5,154 bases of DNA. It comes from an uncultured Peptococcaceae bacterium (lineage in GTDB: Bacteria > Bacillota > Dehalobacteriia > UBA7702). The notes beneath the pieces are model-generated. The model was not told where the DNA came from. It did not search any database and worked only from the letters and a program-made list of their open reading frames with translations. This document shows, one piece after another, positions 4,298 through 5,154 of this stretch. The translations under genes were made by a program, and so were the position numbers. The stretch spans positions 1 through 5,154 of the forward strand of contig CALFRX010000225.1 of NCBI GenBank assembly GCA_937919295.1, in the 5' to 3' direction. Within the stretch, counting starts at the first letter, position 1, and every line of letters begins with the position of its first letter.

Positions 4298-4711
4298 TTA
4301 TTTTTCGGTTTTGGCGATTTTAATTCTCAGAATTGCTCTTTTCAGCGCTAATTCCGCCCGCAGAGCGTCTAAATCGGGAGTGGGGTTAGCGAGGCGTTCT
4401 TCCGCCCGGGCTTTGGCTTTTTCAGCCCGCGCCACATCGATATCTTCGCTTCTTTCAGCGGATTTCGCTAAAACAACCGCTTTATCGTCGCAGACGTCGA
4501 GAAAGCCGCCGGAGATAAAGAAGGTCTCCTGCTTCCCGTCACCGTCATCGACGTTTAGTTCGCCGACGTCAAGGGCGGTTACAATGGGCGTATGGCGGGG
4601 ATAGATCCCGATGCCGCCGACAAGGGCGGGAGCGTGAAGGTAATAAACATCGGCAGAATAGATCTTTTTCTCGGGGGTTACAATCTCCAGAGAGATGCGT
4701 TTATCTGTCAT
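4298..4711 (-). CDS. atpC: F1Fo ATP synthase epsilon subunit
   Basis: The epsilon subunit belongs to the central stalk of the F1 sector at the cytoplasmic face of the membrane; it couples rotation to catalysis and inhibits ATP hydrolysis. The 137-residue protein has normal length. The N-terminal beta-sandwich (1 to about 85) shows GGIGIYPRHTPIVTAL (32-47) and ISGGFLDV (66-73). The C-terminal two-helix domain (about 88-137) includes RAEKAKARAEERL and ELALKRA. IDVARA (91-96) and LDALRA (114-119) match the I(L)DxxRA pattern linked to ATP binding in Bacillus epsilon, so ATP-dependent control of inhibition is possible. The ATG is 2 bases after the atpD stop, and its AAGGAAG site (4721-4727) lies within the last atpD codons, so the two genes are translationally linked. 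It is the last gene of the atp operon. Confidence 0.97.
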   Translation of the reverse strand: MTDKRISLEIVTPEKKIYSADVYYLHAPALVGGIGIYPRHTPIVTALDVGELNVDDGDGKQETFFISGGFLDVCDDKAVVLAKSAERSEDIDVARAEKAKARAEERLANPTPDLDALRAELALKRAILRIKIAKTEK

Positions 4712-4713
4712 GA

Positions 4714-5154
4714 TTATTCACTTCCTTCGAGTTTTTTCGCCTTTTCTACCGCGTCTTCAATGGTACCCACGAGGAGGAATGCCTGTTCGGGCAAGTCGTC
4801 GTATTTCCCGTCGAGGATTTCTTTGAAGCCGCGGATCGTTTCTTTCAAAGGAACGTATTTCCCTTCCATACCGGTAAACTGTTCCGCTACGTGGAAGGGC
4901 TGGGAGAGGAATCTTTGGATCTTACGCGCTCTGGACACGGTGAGTTTATCCTCATCGGATAATTCATCCATGCCGAGAATGGCGATGATATCCTGTAATT
5001 CCGTGTAGCGCTGGAGTACCATCTGTACGGCGCGGGCCGTGCTATAATGCTCTTCCCCTAAGATATGGGGTTCCAGAATTCTGGAGGTGGAATCCAAGGG
5101 GTCAACAGCGGGGTAGATCCCCAATTCCACAATTTTACGGGAAAGCACAGTGGT
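4714..5154 (-). CDS. atpD: F1Fo ATP synthase beta subunit, C-terminal part (5' end outside the window)
   Basis: This is the last 146 residues of the catalytic beta subunit, roughly a third of the usual 460-470. It opens inside the nucleotide-binding domain with TTVLSRKIVELGIYPAVDPL then DSTSRIL, a highly conserved stretch of the family. The C-terminal helical domain carries LQDIIAILGMDELSDEDKL; DELSDED (codons 4948-4968) is the DELSEED loop that touches gamma and epsilon and transmits torque. ARKIQRFLSQPFHVAEQFTG and the end VEKAKKLEGSE are also typical. It is followed at once by atpC, as in most bacterial atp operons. The ATG at 5146-5148 is internal (Leu-Ser-Arg follows) and not the true start. 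Confidence 0.97.
   Translation of the reverse strand, partial: TTVLSRKIVELGIYPAVDPLDSTSRILEPHILGEEHYSTARAVQMVLQRYTELQDIIAILGMDELSDEDKLTVSRARKIQRFLSQPFHVAEQFTGMEGKYVPLKETIRGFKEILDGKYDDLPEQAFLLVGTIEDAVEKAKKLEGSE

Noticed and set aside
4592..5008. Plus-strand frame of 138 residues
   Set aside because: It is antisense to atpD and atpC, whose conserved sequences leave no doubt about the coding strand.

Overview
The window most likely comes from an endospore-forming, probably anaerobic member of the Bacillota (Clostridia or a neighbouring class). The evidence is a spoIID gene next to the end of an F1 ATP synthase operon (atpD, atpC) with a ywmB-like gene between them, which resembles the atp-ywmB-murA-spoIID neighbourhood of Bacillus and Clostridium. 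Strong AGGAGG-type ribosome binding sites and TTGACA/TATAAT promoters fit this. A methyltransferase-type corrinoid protein and a cobalamin riboswitch show that corrinoid metabolism is present. I cannot name the genus.

Right half (2269-5154, all minus strand). Transcription enters from the right: the 3' end of atpD, then atpC 2 bases later, then a hairpin, a ywmB-like membrane-anchored protein whose Shine-Dalgarno sequence lies in a strong hairpin, and spoIID 47 bases further on. murA, which sits between ywmB and spoIID in B. subtilis, is absent here, and no spoIIQ-like gene follows spoIID.

Middle (about 1588-2265, minus strand). Three bases after the spoIID stop is a near-perfect promoter (TTGACA, 17 bases, TATAAT). 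It drives a complete cobalamin riboswitch aptamer followed by an intrinsic terminator. No recognisable gene follows. Downstream are 80 bases, a second G/C-stem terminator, and two broken gene ends lying head to tail: the N-terminus of a MerR-family regulator, whose expected ATG reads ATA, and the C-terminus of an alpha/beta hydrolase. The riboswitch is therefore an orphan, a regulator of a small unrecognised product, or the leader of a deleted gene.

Left half (1-1580). A cold-shock protein gene on the plus strand (1321-1533) has a good promoter, a leader of about 120 bases carrying a terminator-like hairpin, and a strong bidirectional terminator. To its left is a gene-poor stretch (about 677-1166) with a 9-bp tandem repeat, a 12-bp palindrome and one short open frame of uncertain meaning. 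The window ends in the 5' 613 bases of a corrinoid protein gene on the minus strand with its own consensus-like promoter; it probably begins a methyltransferase operon continuing to the left.

The best candidates for something new are the orphan B12 riboswitch with tandem terminators, the occluded Shine-Dalgarno of the ywmB-like gene, and the structured cold-shock leader.
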